A stretch of 64,000 nucleotides of DNA from Cytauxzoon felis. Lineage: Eukaryota > Apicomplexa > Aconoidasida > Piroplasmida > Theileriidae. Location of the stretch: NCBI GenBank assembly GCA_020283715.1, contig JAIQCW010000084.1, forward strand, positions 1-64,000, read 5' to 3'. Shown here piece after piece: positions 1 through 9,394 of the stretch. The notes under the pieces are model-generated. The model made no database searches and was not told the DNA's origin. It saw only the letters and a program-made list of their open reading frames with translations. The translations under genes were made by a program, and so were the position numbers. Numbering within the stretch: position 1 is the stretch's first letter; each line of letters begins with the position of its first letter.

Positions 1-41
1 TTTGAGGTCTCCACTTGAGGTCCAATCACTGTTTTCCACTT

Positions 42-277
42 CTTCATTTTTACCCCCAAAATTTGAAGGAAAATCTGAATTTCTGGGGAAACTCTTGAAG
101 ATATCTCAATCATCATTGGATGAATTTATGATGTCAATACTTCATTCAAAAGGAATTTGATGATTGTATTTAGTTTACTTAACATCACTTAATTCCAATA
201 TATATTCATTGAGTTATCCTCACATATGTAGATTCCGTCACTTTATCCTTATCTCGTCGAAATAAGATTTATAACCT
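42..277 (-). repeat. ~230-bp dispersed element, copy 1
   Basis: Reverse-orientation copy of an AT-rich non-coding element also found at 16.6 and 21.8 kb. Shared landmarks: CCTATTTCGACGAGATAAGA (diverged here), TCAGGATATCTCAATGAATA, TTCAATGAAGTATTGA and GAGTTTCCCCAGAAATTCAG. It is bounded on both sides by mosaic modules. Confidence 0.7.
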
Positions 278-371
278 CAAGTGGAACCCGCAGCTGATCT
301 CAGGGAAGCGGAGGGGGAACTAAATAGAGAAGCTGACGGCAGGACGAAAAGAGGTTGATTGGACCTCAACT
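271..371. repeat. Mosaic hairpin-repeat cluster 1
   Basis: Modules in order: CTCAAGTGGA, CTGATCTCAGGGAAGCGGAG, GCTGACGGCAGGACGAA, GGACCTCAA. It lies just upstream of the first PP4R3 exon, presumably in an intron. Confidence 0.8.
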
Positions 372-422
372 GTACTATACAAAGTATGGTAATTGTGTAT
401 ATTTATAATAAATATTTGATAG

Positions 423-3400
423 ATGATTGTGATTTATTATCGATGAATATGCGTTTGGAGCATGTTCGTTTTTTTCGTGAGGTGGTAAAATATCATGATG
501 TTGTATTGGTAAAGAATATGACATTTTATCAATTGATTCATGCTAGTTATCGTATGAATTATTTGAAGGATGCAGTATTACCTAGACATTTGGATGAATT
601 TTCAATACAACGTATGAATAGTACTGTATATGCAAATATGACAGAGATAATGAGTATAATATTAAGTGAAGAGAATACATTTTTTGAAGGATTAAAATCA
701 AAATTATCATCAAATTATATGTCAGCATTATTTTTACGTGAATTATTAATAGTAGCACGTGGTAATAATATATTATCACAACCAGATCGTAATTCATTAA
801 TATTAATGATTAGACATTATCAATTATTAAATGAATTAAGTGGTTATTTAGATGGTACATCATTAGCTATAAATGATTTTATTATAAATTTACAACCATT
901 AAATATAAATGCTGAAAATGAATATATAAAATTAAAATTAAAATTAATAAATAATGATAATTATACTACATATAGGCCAAATTTATTATCAACATTTAGA
1001 CATTTATTAATAGAACCTATATCATTAGTTATTGAAATATTTTATATTTGTTTAGAAATATTTCCATCTATTGTTAGATCAGCTATATTTAATGATGCTG
1101 AATTATATAATACACCAAAATTATTAATTAATATATGTAATGTACTTATTAATAATAATAATGATGGTTTACAATCACAAGCTAAAGAAATTATTATTAA
1201 ATTATTAGATCCACAAAATATGGATCTACCTGAAAAAGATGAAATATGTCGTTTATTCTATGATAAAGGTGTATTAGATCATCTACTCAATACTATTTAT
1301 AATAATAATAATCATAATCATAATTCTAAAATTTATATCATGGATATATTATCATTATGTGCTAAAGAACATAAACATCGATTCAAATTACGTATGCAAA
1401 GCCAAAAAATACCACTCAATCTTTTCAAACACTCACTCTCACCTTTCGATAAATTCCTCACCATCGCTAATATCAAATTCATCAAAACATGCCTTCAAAT
1501 GAAAGTTTGTTTATTAATCACACTCGAACGTTAATCACTATCTTCGTCTTGCAGACAGCTTCCACCTGAGGTCCATCTTTTCCACTAGGCGTGGTGCCTC
1601 TTCTATTTATATCCCCCTCCGCTTCCCTGAGATCAGCTACGGGTAGTCCACTTGAGGTCCAGTACCACACTTCATTCCACCTGAGGTTACATCCAACACA
1701 TCCTTAGCACAATCTTCCATCATTCCCATGATGGATGATCCATCACTACCTTCACCGCCACGATCTCCGGGAGTGGCATTACCCTTCAGGGATAGGTAAT
1801 TAGAAGAGCTGACGGCAGGACGAAGAAAGGTGGATTGGACCTAGAGTGGAAGATAAGGTTATAACCTCAGGTGGATGTCTGTTCCTCCGGGTTAACATCT
1901 TTTGTTCTTAGGGGTTGACATCCTTCGTTCTTCCGGGTAGACAAATTCTGTTCTTCCGGGTATAAATCGCCACGATCTCTGGGAGTGGCTTTACTCTTTA
2001 GAGATAGGTAATTGGAAGAGCTCTCTGCAGGAGAAGGAGAGGTGGATTGGACCTCGGGTGGAAGAGAGTTAGATTGGACATCGTGTGAAGGTTCTAAGAT
2101 TATTTGAGTATGATTTTATGAATATATTATTTATAGGACTCGTTGGTTGAACGACATATAATTAAATATAATATATTACGTCCAATACTTTGGATATTAA
2201 AGGTATGTTATATTCATTACTTTTCGAGACGACTTATGGTAGTCGAGATGAAATAAATAAAAGAGGCCTCCATGCCTAATTGAAAGGAAGGTAGTGATTG
2301 GACCTCAAGTGGACTACCCGCAGCTTATCTCAGGGAAGCGGAGGGGGAAGTAATTAGAAGAGGCACCACGCCTAGTGGAAAAGATGGACCTCAGGTGGAA
2401 AGCTGACGGCAGGACGAAGGAAGGTAGTTATTGGACCTCAAGTGGAGGCATCTTTTATTTATTTCACCTCGGATTCCTATATATCATCTTCGTTTTGATA
2501 ATATTAATTTTATAGAACCGTGTTGATGTTAATAATCGTGGTGGTAATGTATTAGAAAGTGTATGTTTAAGTTTATTAACTACAATAGAATGTGGTGGTA
2601 TGGATAGTTTAGTTATATGGTTATATGAAGATCCAATTTGTTCAGATATTTTAAAATCATTAAGAAATCTAAAATATGATTCATATAATATTATATTAAA
2701 TAATCTTGAAAGGATGTATAATAATTTAAAAGCTGGATCACCTATTATTAATACCACAACCAAAACATATCATGACCCAAATAAATGGTTCGATGATGAT
2801 GAAGATATCAATAATAAACGATTACTCAATAACAATCTCGTAGATGGATACGATGATGATGATACATGGCTACCCATCAGAAAAAAAATGTACGTACCCT
2901 CACACAATTATCTTGTACACAAATTCCATCACATTATTAACATCCCACTCAAGGTCCTATCCACTCCACCTGTGGTCCACTCCCAACTCTCTTCCACTAG
3001 CCGTGGTGCCTCTTCTATTTACTTCCCCCTCCGCTTCCCTGAGATCAGCTGCGGGTAATCCACTTGAGGTCCAATCACTACCTTCTTCACCGCCACGATC
3101 TCTGGGAGTGGCTCTAACGTTTACGGGGAGGTAATTGGAAGAGGCTCCACGCCGAGTGGAACGATAGTATGATTGGACCTCAGGTGGAGAAGCTGTCTGC
3201 AAGATATGGATAAGACCTTGGGTGGGAATGTGAGCAGGATTAGACCTTTGCTTTATATATTGATTTAATTATATTAAATTCAGGTCCAACCGATGATGAT
3301 AATGATAATAATTGGCTATCGCTACGGAAGAAATGTAAGTTTATATCTCTTACGTAATACAAGGATTACATGTACCGTCATTTGCTCCATGTAGCTTCAA

Positions 3401-3992
3401 CCGAGGTCGTCTCTTTCCACTCGCCGTGGAGGCCTTCCTCTATTTATCTCCCCTTTCAGCTCCCGTGGATCGCTTCCAGGTTTCACTTGAGGTTACATCA
3501 CTACACATCCTTAACACCATCTTCCATCATTCCCATGATGGATGATCCATCACTATCTTCTCACCGCCACGATCTCTGGGAGTGGCATTACCGTTTACGG
3601 GGAGTGAATTAGAAGAGCTCCATGCAATGGGAAAGAGAGGTGGATTGGACCTCAGGTGGAGAGCTGTCTGCAAGACAAAGAGAGGTTGGAATGGAGAAGA
3701 GTGTTGGATTGAACCTCACGAAAGTAACTTTCTATGGATAACACATATTACAAGATTGTTCTTGTGGTTGTCTTTCTTTCTTGGTTGATATTATTATTTT
3801 AGTGACTAACGATAAGGTTAATCCATTTCTTTACACGACTCAAAATGTATCAAAGAAGATAACAGTTAAATTGAAATCGGATGGAAGTAAGTTGATATGA
3901 ATTAATTATAAGATAAAATAGATAACGTATCATCTGTTGAAAACTCACTTGTTAATGAATTTGTATTGGATTCTGAGGATCCTGATAATTGA
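423..3992 (+). CDS. Serine/threonine phosphatase 4 regulatory subunit 3 (PP4R3/SMEK), 5' exons outside window
   Basis: Regulatory subunit that directs PP4 phosphatase to its substrates. The helical SMK-1 region is recognisable: an 'HVRFFREV' segment, then 'YRMNYLKDAVLP', 'RSAIFNDAELYN' and 'LLDPQNM' follow the order in animal PP4R3. Proposed exons are 423-1504, 2516-2889, 3284-3334, 3803-3886 and 3922-3992 (TGA). The first listed exon starts at a TATTTGATAG acceptor in the middle of the protein, so the N-terminal third lies upstream of the window. Exons 1-2 join in phase 0, and exons 3-4-5 join in matching phases. Exon 2 joins exon 3 in phase only if one A of the A8 run at 2881-2888 is discounted. 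The acidic tail (KWFDDDED) fits the family. The introns of 1,011, 394 and 468 bp hold mosaic repeats. Family call firm; 3' structure less so. Confidence 0.8.
1541..2095. repeat. Mosaic cluster 2 (PP4R3 intron)
   Basis: Nearly all module types occur here, including the 8-bp hairpin TCCATCAT-TCCC-ATGATGGA, the stem variant CCCT-TC-AGGG (1782-1791) and the standard CTCT-TT-AGAG (1994-2003). It also has a local tandem of a GTTCTTCCGGGTA unit at about 1890-1970. Confidence 0.85.
2281..2452. repeat. Mosaic cluster 3 (same PP4R3 intron)
   Basis: Starts and ends with TTGGACCTCAAGTGGA and contains CTGATCTC-type and CACCACGCCTAGTGG modules. Confidence 0.8.
2958..3230. repeat. Mosaic cluster 4 (PP4R3 intron)
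   Basis: Includes the one noted exception to paired change, GCC-GTGGT-GCC at about 3000-3010, and a CGT-TT-ACG stem variant at about 3118. Confidence 0.8.
3391..3722. repeat. Mosaic cluster 5 (PP4R3 intron)
   Basis: Carries the stem variant CCGT-TT-ACGG (3591-3600), the CCATCATTCCCATGATGG hairpin and a CTCCATGCAATGG module. Confidence 0.8.
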
Positions 3993-4023
3993 AGTATTAA
4001 GACCACTAATCTTTTATTTTAAA

Positions 4024-5168
4024 TGTATATAATTATGGATTTATATATTTATGCACTTTTAAAATGTAATGGAATTGATAAGTATACAATATCGCAATTA
4101 TCATTCGCTGATGGTACAAGTAATAGACATTCAACTACCGAAGATGTAAACACTGGAAATGACTATAATTTAATTGAGGGTTTAATGAAATTAACAGATT
4201 TAAATCGCAATGAAATTAATTTACTATTAAATAATAAACTCGACATCACCAAATATCATCAATTCAATCACATCGTACGTTGATACATACACATTTACGC
4301 CTTATAATTAGACTATACTAAAAGATGAAGATAAATCCACCATAAATAACTACTACTATTATTATCTACCAAACGGGTATGTTCTATTTACATCCATCCA
4401 TGTCAATCCACCTGAGGTTACAACCACCGTTGGTCTTGCAGACAGCTCTTTTCCACTCGAGGTCCAATCCGACTCTGTTCCACTAGGCGTGGAGCCTTCT
4501 CTAATTACCTATCTCTAAAGAGTATAGCCACTCCCGGAGATCGTGGCGAAGGTGTAGAAGGTAGTGATGGAATGAAGTGTAGTACTGGACCTCGAGTGGA
4601 ACCCGTAGCTGATCTCAGGGAAGCGGAGGGGGAGATAAATAGAGGAAGCTGACGGCAGGACGACCTCAGGTGGAGGCGAGTGGATCAGAGTAGGATTGGA
4701 CCTATAGTGTAGTGGCTGTGGGAAAAGGTGGATTATGAATAGAGATTATTTTATGATGTATGATATATATTATAGTGTATTGATATTTGGATTGGATGTA
4801 TCTCATGATGTGATGTATTATTTATTGAATGGATATGATGTAATGATATTTATGAATGATGAATTATTTGGGAATATAATGACACAGAAGCGTAGTAAAT
4901 ATAAAAAATATAAAAATAATAATAAGATGATTTTATGTACAATAAAAATCCCAACAATTAATAAATCATTTAATATTGACTTACCAAACGAATTATTACA
5001 ATGTAAGTTAATAATTTTTTAATTTATTATTATTTAGATGAACTCATTGAATTAAATGATCGTCTTATTAATGAACCCCATTTATTAAAATGTAAAGTTA
5101 ATTTATTATTTTATTTACCCAATTTATTTAATCATATTATAGGATGGATGGATCGCATTATTACTTGA
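4024..5168 (+). CDS. Hypothetical protein, probably spliced; structure uncertain
   Basis: Not recognised. Coding-like segments are 4024-4274 (ends at a GTACGT donor), about 4735-5012 and 5037-5168. The second segment ends 'LPNELLQ' plus one base before GTAAGT; a TTATTTAG acceptor at 5036 restores phase and gives 'YELIELNDRLINEPHLL', and the frame then runs to TGA at 5166-5168. The last stretch (FYLPNLFNHIIGWMDR) is hydrophobic. I could not match phases between the first two segments, so 4024-4274 may be a separate gene or an intermediate exon may be missing. The 400-bp gap between them holds a mosaic-repeat cluster, as in introns elsewhere here. An alternative end uses the acceptor before 5142 and yields a basic tail. 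Confidence 0.4.
4400..4735. repeat. Mosaic cluster 6
   Basis: Separates the first two segments of the hypothetical gene and carries GGC-GTGGA-GCC at 4486-4496. Confidence 0.8.
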
Positions 5169-5248
5169 TAAATCACGCACCACACGACATAAAAAACTTA
5201 AAAAATCATAATCTAACTCTATATACATCTCCTTATGTTGTAGATAAC

Positions 5249-5700
5249 TTCTCCACCTGAGGTTACAACCTTGTCTGCCACTCGCCGTGGAGGCCTCTTC
5301 TAATTAGCTCCCCTTCCAGCTCCCGTAGATCGCTTCCAGGTATTCTATTTCCACTCGAGGTTACATATTTACCTTCACTATATCCCCCATGTGAGTTGTG
5401 GGGATTATTATAGTTGTGAGGTTTTTTATCCCTACATTACCCCATTCCACTCGAGGTCCAATCTTTATCCTTACGAATATATTTATCAATACCTGTCGTC
5501 GTCCTGCCGTCAGCTATTCTATTTACCTCCCCTTCCGCTTCCCTGAGATCAGCTACGGGTTCCACTTGAGGTCTCCACTTGAAGTCCAATCATTCACCTC
5601 TGCCACGATCTACGGGAGTGGCTATACTCTTTAGAGATAGGTAATTGGAAGAGCTGTCTGCAGGACGAAAAGAGTTGGATTGGACATCAAGTGGAACGGC
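5249..5700. repeat. Mosaic cluster 7 (intergenic)
   Basis: A long cluster with modules in both orientations around a short unique stretch (5375-5450). Confidence 0.8.
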
Positions 5701-6040
5701 TAGTGGCGATGTATATAAATTTGAATATATAGAATTAAAAGTATATTAAATTTAGATACCTATTATGGTAAATTAATTATTAAATCAATTTAAAATATTG
5801 GATGTAATCCAATGATTTAATAGTATTAAATAACTATAGTAAGTTCATTTATAATAAGATTTGATATTCTTGAGGTGTATATGGCATGGGTAAACTTATA
5901 TCAATTTTATTAGAATAATATAAATATACCCTCTATATCCATAAATGGATATCGTATCTAGTAGTAAATATCTAAATATCAGCCAATGGGTTACCATATG
6001 CCTTAAGTGAATGGGAGATTCATAAAATAAAAATGGGTGA
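5701..6040. other. AT-rich intergenic stretch, nothing recognised
   Basis: No open frame, repeat module or structured GC-rich segment was seen on either strand; probably the 3' flank of the secreted coiled-coil gene. Confidence 0.5.
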
Positions 6041-6466
6041 TTAACTATTTTTCTTCAACTTTTCGGCCTTTTCGGCTTTAGCTGCTTCCCTTCTCGATTT
6101 CTTTGCATGTTCCAACAACTCTTCTAATTCCTTCTGTTTTCTTTCAGCTTCAACTCTATCTCTCTCTTCCTTTACTGCCTTATTGGATTCTTCCAATTTC
6201 TTTAATTCTTTAGCCCGTTTAGCTCTTTGTTTACGTAATTCAATCATTATTTCCCTAGCTATTTCTGCTGTTTTCGCTCTATGCTCTTTTAATTGCTCAT
6301 CATCTACTTCTGCCTTTTGAAGTTTTGGTTTTGCCTCGGGTTGTTCTACATTGCGAACTTCAGTAGTCGTATTTTTTGCTTCACCTTGATCCTCTCCATC
6401 ATCGTTAGCATAGACAAATGATGAGAATTGAAGTAACAATAGAAAGACAATTGGAATATACCTCAT
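6041..6466 (-). CDS. Secreted coiled-coil protein with signal peptide
   Basis: A 141-residue single-exon protein. Residues 1-20 form a typical signal peptide (basic R2, then a hydrophobic run of I, V, F, L; likely cleavage after VYA). The rest is highly charged. An acidic, threonine-rich spacer (about 21-50) is followed by a long Lys/Glu/Arg/Ala-rich region (about 55-140) with heptad-like spacing that should form one continuous coiled coil. No membrane segment follows the signal peptide, so the product is probably secreted or held in a secretory compartment such as the parasitophorous space, rhoptry or microneme. I recognise no family; small secreted coiled-coil proteins are common and fast-evolving in piroplasms. 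It stands alone between two repeat-bearing regions. Confidence 0.7.
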   Translation of the reverse strand: MRYIPIVFLLLLQFSSFVYANDDGEDQGEAKNTTTEVRNVEQPEAKPKLQKAEVDDEQLKEHRAKTAEIAREIMIELRKQRAKRAKELKKLEESNKAVKEERDRVEAERKQKELEELLEHAKKSRREAAKAEKAEKLKKNS

Positions 6467-6872
6467 TGTTTAATATAATAAAGAATTGTTGATGTAAAAA
6501 AGGTAATAATTATTATACACAATTATTCAAGAATAAAGAGGATTTTAAATAATGGGGTATAATATAAAAAACACAAGATAAAGAAATTATAACTTGAAGT
6601 TACCATCAAAAATTAACCACATAATTATTAAAATAAATTATATTCCCTACATTAATTTATAGTAACATCTATCCTAACTCGTGATAATGTAACATAACTC
6701 GATACTTAACTCAATAACATCAACAATGGGGTCTATTATTATATAAACTGTAACCGACATAAAATAGACAAAGGGAGAAGTAAGTGAAATGAATCTCCAT
6801 GGCGAATGGACATACTATAGGACCAATAATTATCTAAAAGAAATTCTTAACAATAGATGATTATAATCTTTT
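6467..6872. other. AT-rich intergenic stretch upstream of the secreted coiled-coil gene
   Basis: Presumed promoter and 5' UTR of the coiled-coil gene on the minus strand. No other feature is visible. Confidence 0.5.
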
Positions 6873-7205
6873 CCTCTTGCAGACAGCTTCCACCTGAGGT
6901 CCATCTTTTCCATTGCATGGAGCTTCTCCACTTGAGGTCCAGTACTATTCTTCTTTCCACTCGCCGTGGTGGCCTTCCTATTTACCTCCCCCTCCGCTTC
7001 CCTGAGATCAGCTACGGGTAGTCCACTTGAGGTTACATAACTACATTTCCGCCACGATCTCCGGGAGTGGCTTTACTCTTTAGAGATAGATAATTGGAAG
7101 AGCTGACGGCAGGACGGACCTCAAGTGGAGAGCCACCACGGCGAGTGGAAACAGAGGATGTAACCTTAGGTGGTGATGCTGACGGCAAAACTGGACATAA
7201 TGTGG
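6873..7205. repeat. Mosaic cluster 8 (3' of HAD gene)
   Basis: Includes CCAT-TGC-ATGG (6910-6920) and a GAGATAGATAATTGGAAGAG module with one change. Confidence 0.8.
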
Positions 7206-7262
7206 AATATACAAGATTAAACTACATTATACAAGTGTTTGCCAATTTTAGCAAGAAAAATT

Positions 7263-8655
7263 TTACAGTGTGATACCATATACCTGTTGAAGAGTGTATG
7301 CAACAGCTGCTTCATCATTTGTCAATTTGACAACATATTTAGCTTCTCCTTTAACATCATCATCTGCGTTATTCACAGCAAATGATAAATTTGATAATTT
7401 CATGGCTTCAACATCATTGTAATTATCACCGATATAACCACATGATGATGGATCTTCACCTAAATGTTCCATGAGGATTTTCAATGCATAAACTTTATTG
7501 TGAGTAAATGGCATGATATCATATTTATTATCAGATGACTTTGCTACAATGTAATCTATACCATTCTTAAGCCCTGGAATTTCAATATGTGTTAAATCAT
7601 CATTTGAATATACTGATAATCCTAATATCGTATTATTTAATAATCCATCTAAATCTACTAATTCAGATACTATTAAATTAATTTGTTTACATACAGTTTC
7701 AAATTCTTTTGTATATTCACAACATCTTAAACCTTTAAATTGTGTATAAAATATCGTTGATGATAATAAATCTCTACTTAATAAATAATTATAAATCTTT
7801 TTAACAACATCATTACTATATCCAATAGCACCCTTTATTTTTAAACCATATTGATCATATACAAATGAACCATTACAATATACACCAGGATAACAAAATG
7901 TAATCGCTCTCTGCTTTAAATTATCAGGTAATAAATTAAATACAGTATCCAAATGACGACCTAAAATAATTAATATATCATACATTATATATCAATCTCT
8001 ATTCATAATCTACCTCTCTTCCACTAGCCTCCACCTGAGGTTACAACCTTTGTTCCACTCGCCGTGGCGGCTTCCTTTATTTACCTATCTCTAAAGAGTA
8101 GAGCCACTCCCAGAGATCGTGGCGGAAGTATAGTCATTAGACCTCAGGTGGAGACCTCAAGTGGAATACCCGAGAACGATCTACGGGAGTTTGAGGGGGA
8201 TGTAATTAGAGAAGCTGTCTGCAAGACGACATCAGGTGGAACCATGAGTGGAATGGAGAGTAGGATTGTAACATCAGGTGGATTGGCAAGTAGAAGAGAG
8301 GTGGATAGGACCTCGAGTGGAATGGATGGTGATCATTGATGAGTAGGATACAATTAGGTATTAGATTGTATATCAACATACCGGTACAAAAGAAGGGTAT
8401 ATATCCTAATTTTTCAACTTCTTCTAATGCTTTGAAATTTTTATTCATGGAATCTTCATTATCTGTGAGAAATGTACCATCTAAATCGATACCGAAATAT
8501 TTCGGTGGATTCTCAGGTTGAATAAATTCATTTTGAGCTTTAGATTTTATAATTTTTATAACATTAGCATCTGTACGCCCGTCATTATATCTTATGTGTC
8601 CACATTTTATAGTGTAAAAATAATACGATAGGAGAAGATATAATACAAACTTCAT
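7263..8655 (-). CDS. HAD-superfamily (Cof-like) hydrolase with N-terminal signal sequence, two exons
   Basis: A Mg-dependent phosphatase of the HAD superfamily. Exon 1 is 8382-8655 and exon 2 is 7263-7960. The splice (ACCG|GTATGT ... TTTTAG|GTCGTC) joins 'FFCTG' to 'RHLDTVF' in phase and gives 323 residues. Visible motifs: motif I GIDLDGTFL, motif II GVYCNGS, a motif III lysine in 'FTHNKVYALK', and motif IV GYIGDNYND. The order and cap region suit the Cof/C2-cap class. The first about 18 residues (MKFVLYLLLSYYFYTIKC) are a signal peptide, so it enters the secretory pathway; secreted HAD proteins are known in Theileria. The 421-bp intron contains a mosaic-repeat cluster. The substrate cannot be told from sequence. 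Confidence 0.85.
8018..8335. repeat. Mosaic cluster 9 (HAD intron)
   Basis: Fills most of the single HAD intron; it is open in one plus-strand frame over its whole length. Confidence 0.8.
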
Positions 8656-9130
8656 TATTTTTAATGGAGTTGAATTTAATTATTATACAATCATCCATTT
8701 AATCATAATATGGATGATAAATGCACAAATTTTAAAACATTTAAATTAATGGACAATGAATGGGGATGATTCTACACATTTTAAATTTTAAATCAAAAAT
8801 CAAATACAATCATCAATTATATAATTAATTTCAAATGAAGATTATGTTTAAATATTTTAATGGATAAATATTCCAGTTTCGGATCCCCATCCTATGACCT
8901 GTTTCCTGTTACTAATACACATTCCATAACAATTGCAATACAACAGATATATCCACACATTTAACTCTATAAATCATTTTAGTCATGTATTAAAGCTGAA
9001 TTTTAAGTCTAAATTAATTATCAACGTGAATTATAACGACACAATTCTATTTTTATAATTATATATTAATTGATATGTTAGTATTGAAGATTAGTAAATT
9101 ATATATAAACTTCCATGAAACTCTCGCTCC
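8656..9130. other. Intergenic stretch between HAD gene and Tpr-like gene A
   Basis: AT-rich, presumably the HAD promoter on the minus strand. No open frame or module was found. A slightly GC-richer patch lies at about 8875-8915. Confidence 0.5.
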
Positions 9131-9300
9131 GTTGTCTTGCAGACAGCTCTACACCTGAGGTCATGCCACTCGCCGTGGAGGCTCTTCCAATTACCTATCT
9201 CTAAAGAGTATAGCCACTCCCGGAGATCGTGGCGATAAACCCGCAGCTGATCTCAGGGAAGCGAAGGGGGAGGTAAATAGAGGAGCTGTCTGCAAGATGT
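9131..9300. repeat. Mosaic cluster 10, 5' bracket of Tpr-like A
   Basis: Ends with GAGCTGTCTGCAAGA, 95 bp before the Tpr-like start codon. Contains GCC-GTGGA-GGC at 9172-9182. Confidence 0.85.
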
Positions 9301-9394
9301 AAGAATGATTTGATGACAGCTAATTATTCCTTTAAATAACTTGGGGGAGGGGGATAATTTGGAATAAAGAAAATGGAGCCAAGGATATGTTAAA
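9300..9394 (+). promoter_or_regulatory. Conserved 5' leader/promoter of Tpr-like gene A
   Basis: The 95 bp between the repeat cluster and the ATG contain a block shared with the other Tpr-like genes: a G-rich run (GGGGGAGGGGGATAATTTGG), then an A-rich stretch and GGATATG just before the start codon. It is presumably the core promoter or 5' UTR, because it is conserved where the surrounding DNA is not. Confidence 0.55.

Noticed and set aside
1541..2095. Possible CRISPR-like array
   Set aside because: Units are not evenly spaced, there are no unique spacers, no cas genes, and the DNA is clearly eukaryotic.
5398..5634. Open frame across mosaic cluster 7
   Set aside because: It is repeat translation; the same peptides appear from many clusters, and there is no gene context, start context or splice partner.
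8064..8339. Open frame covering the HAD intron
   Set aside because: Entirely repeat-derived and inside an intron defined by the HAD CTG|RH splice.
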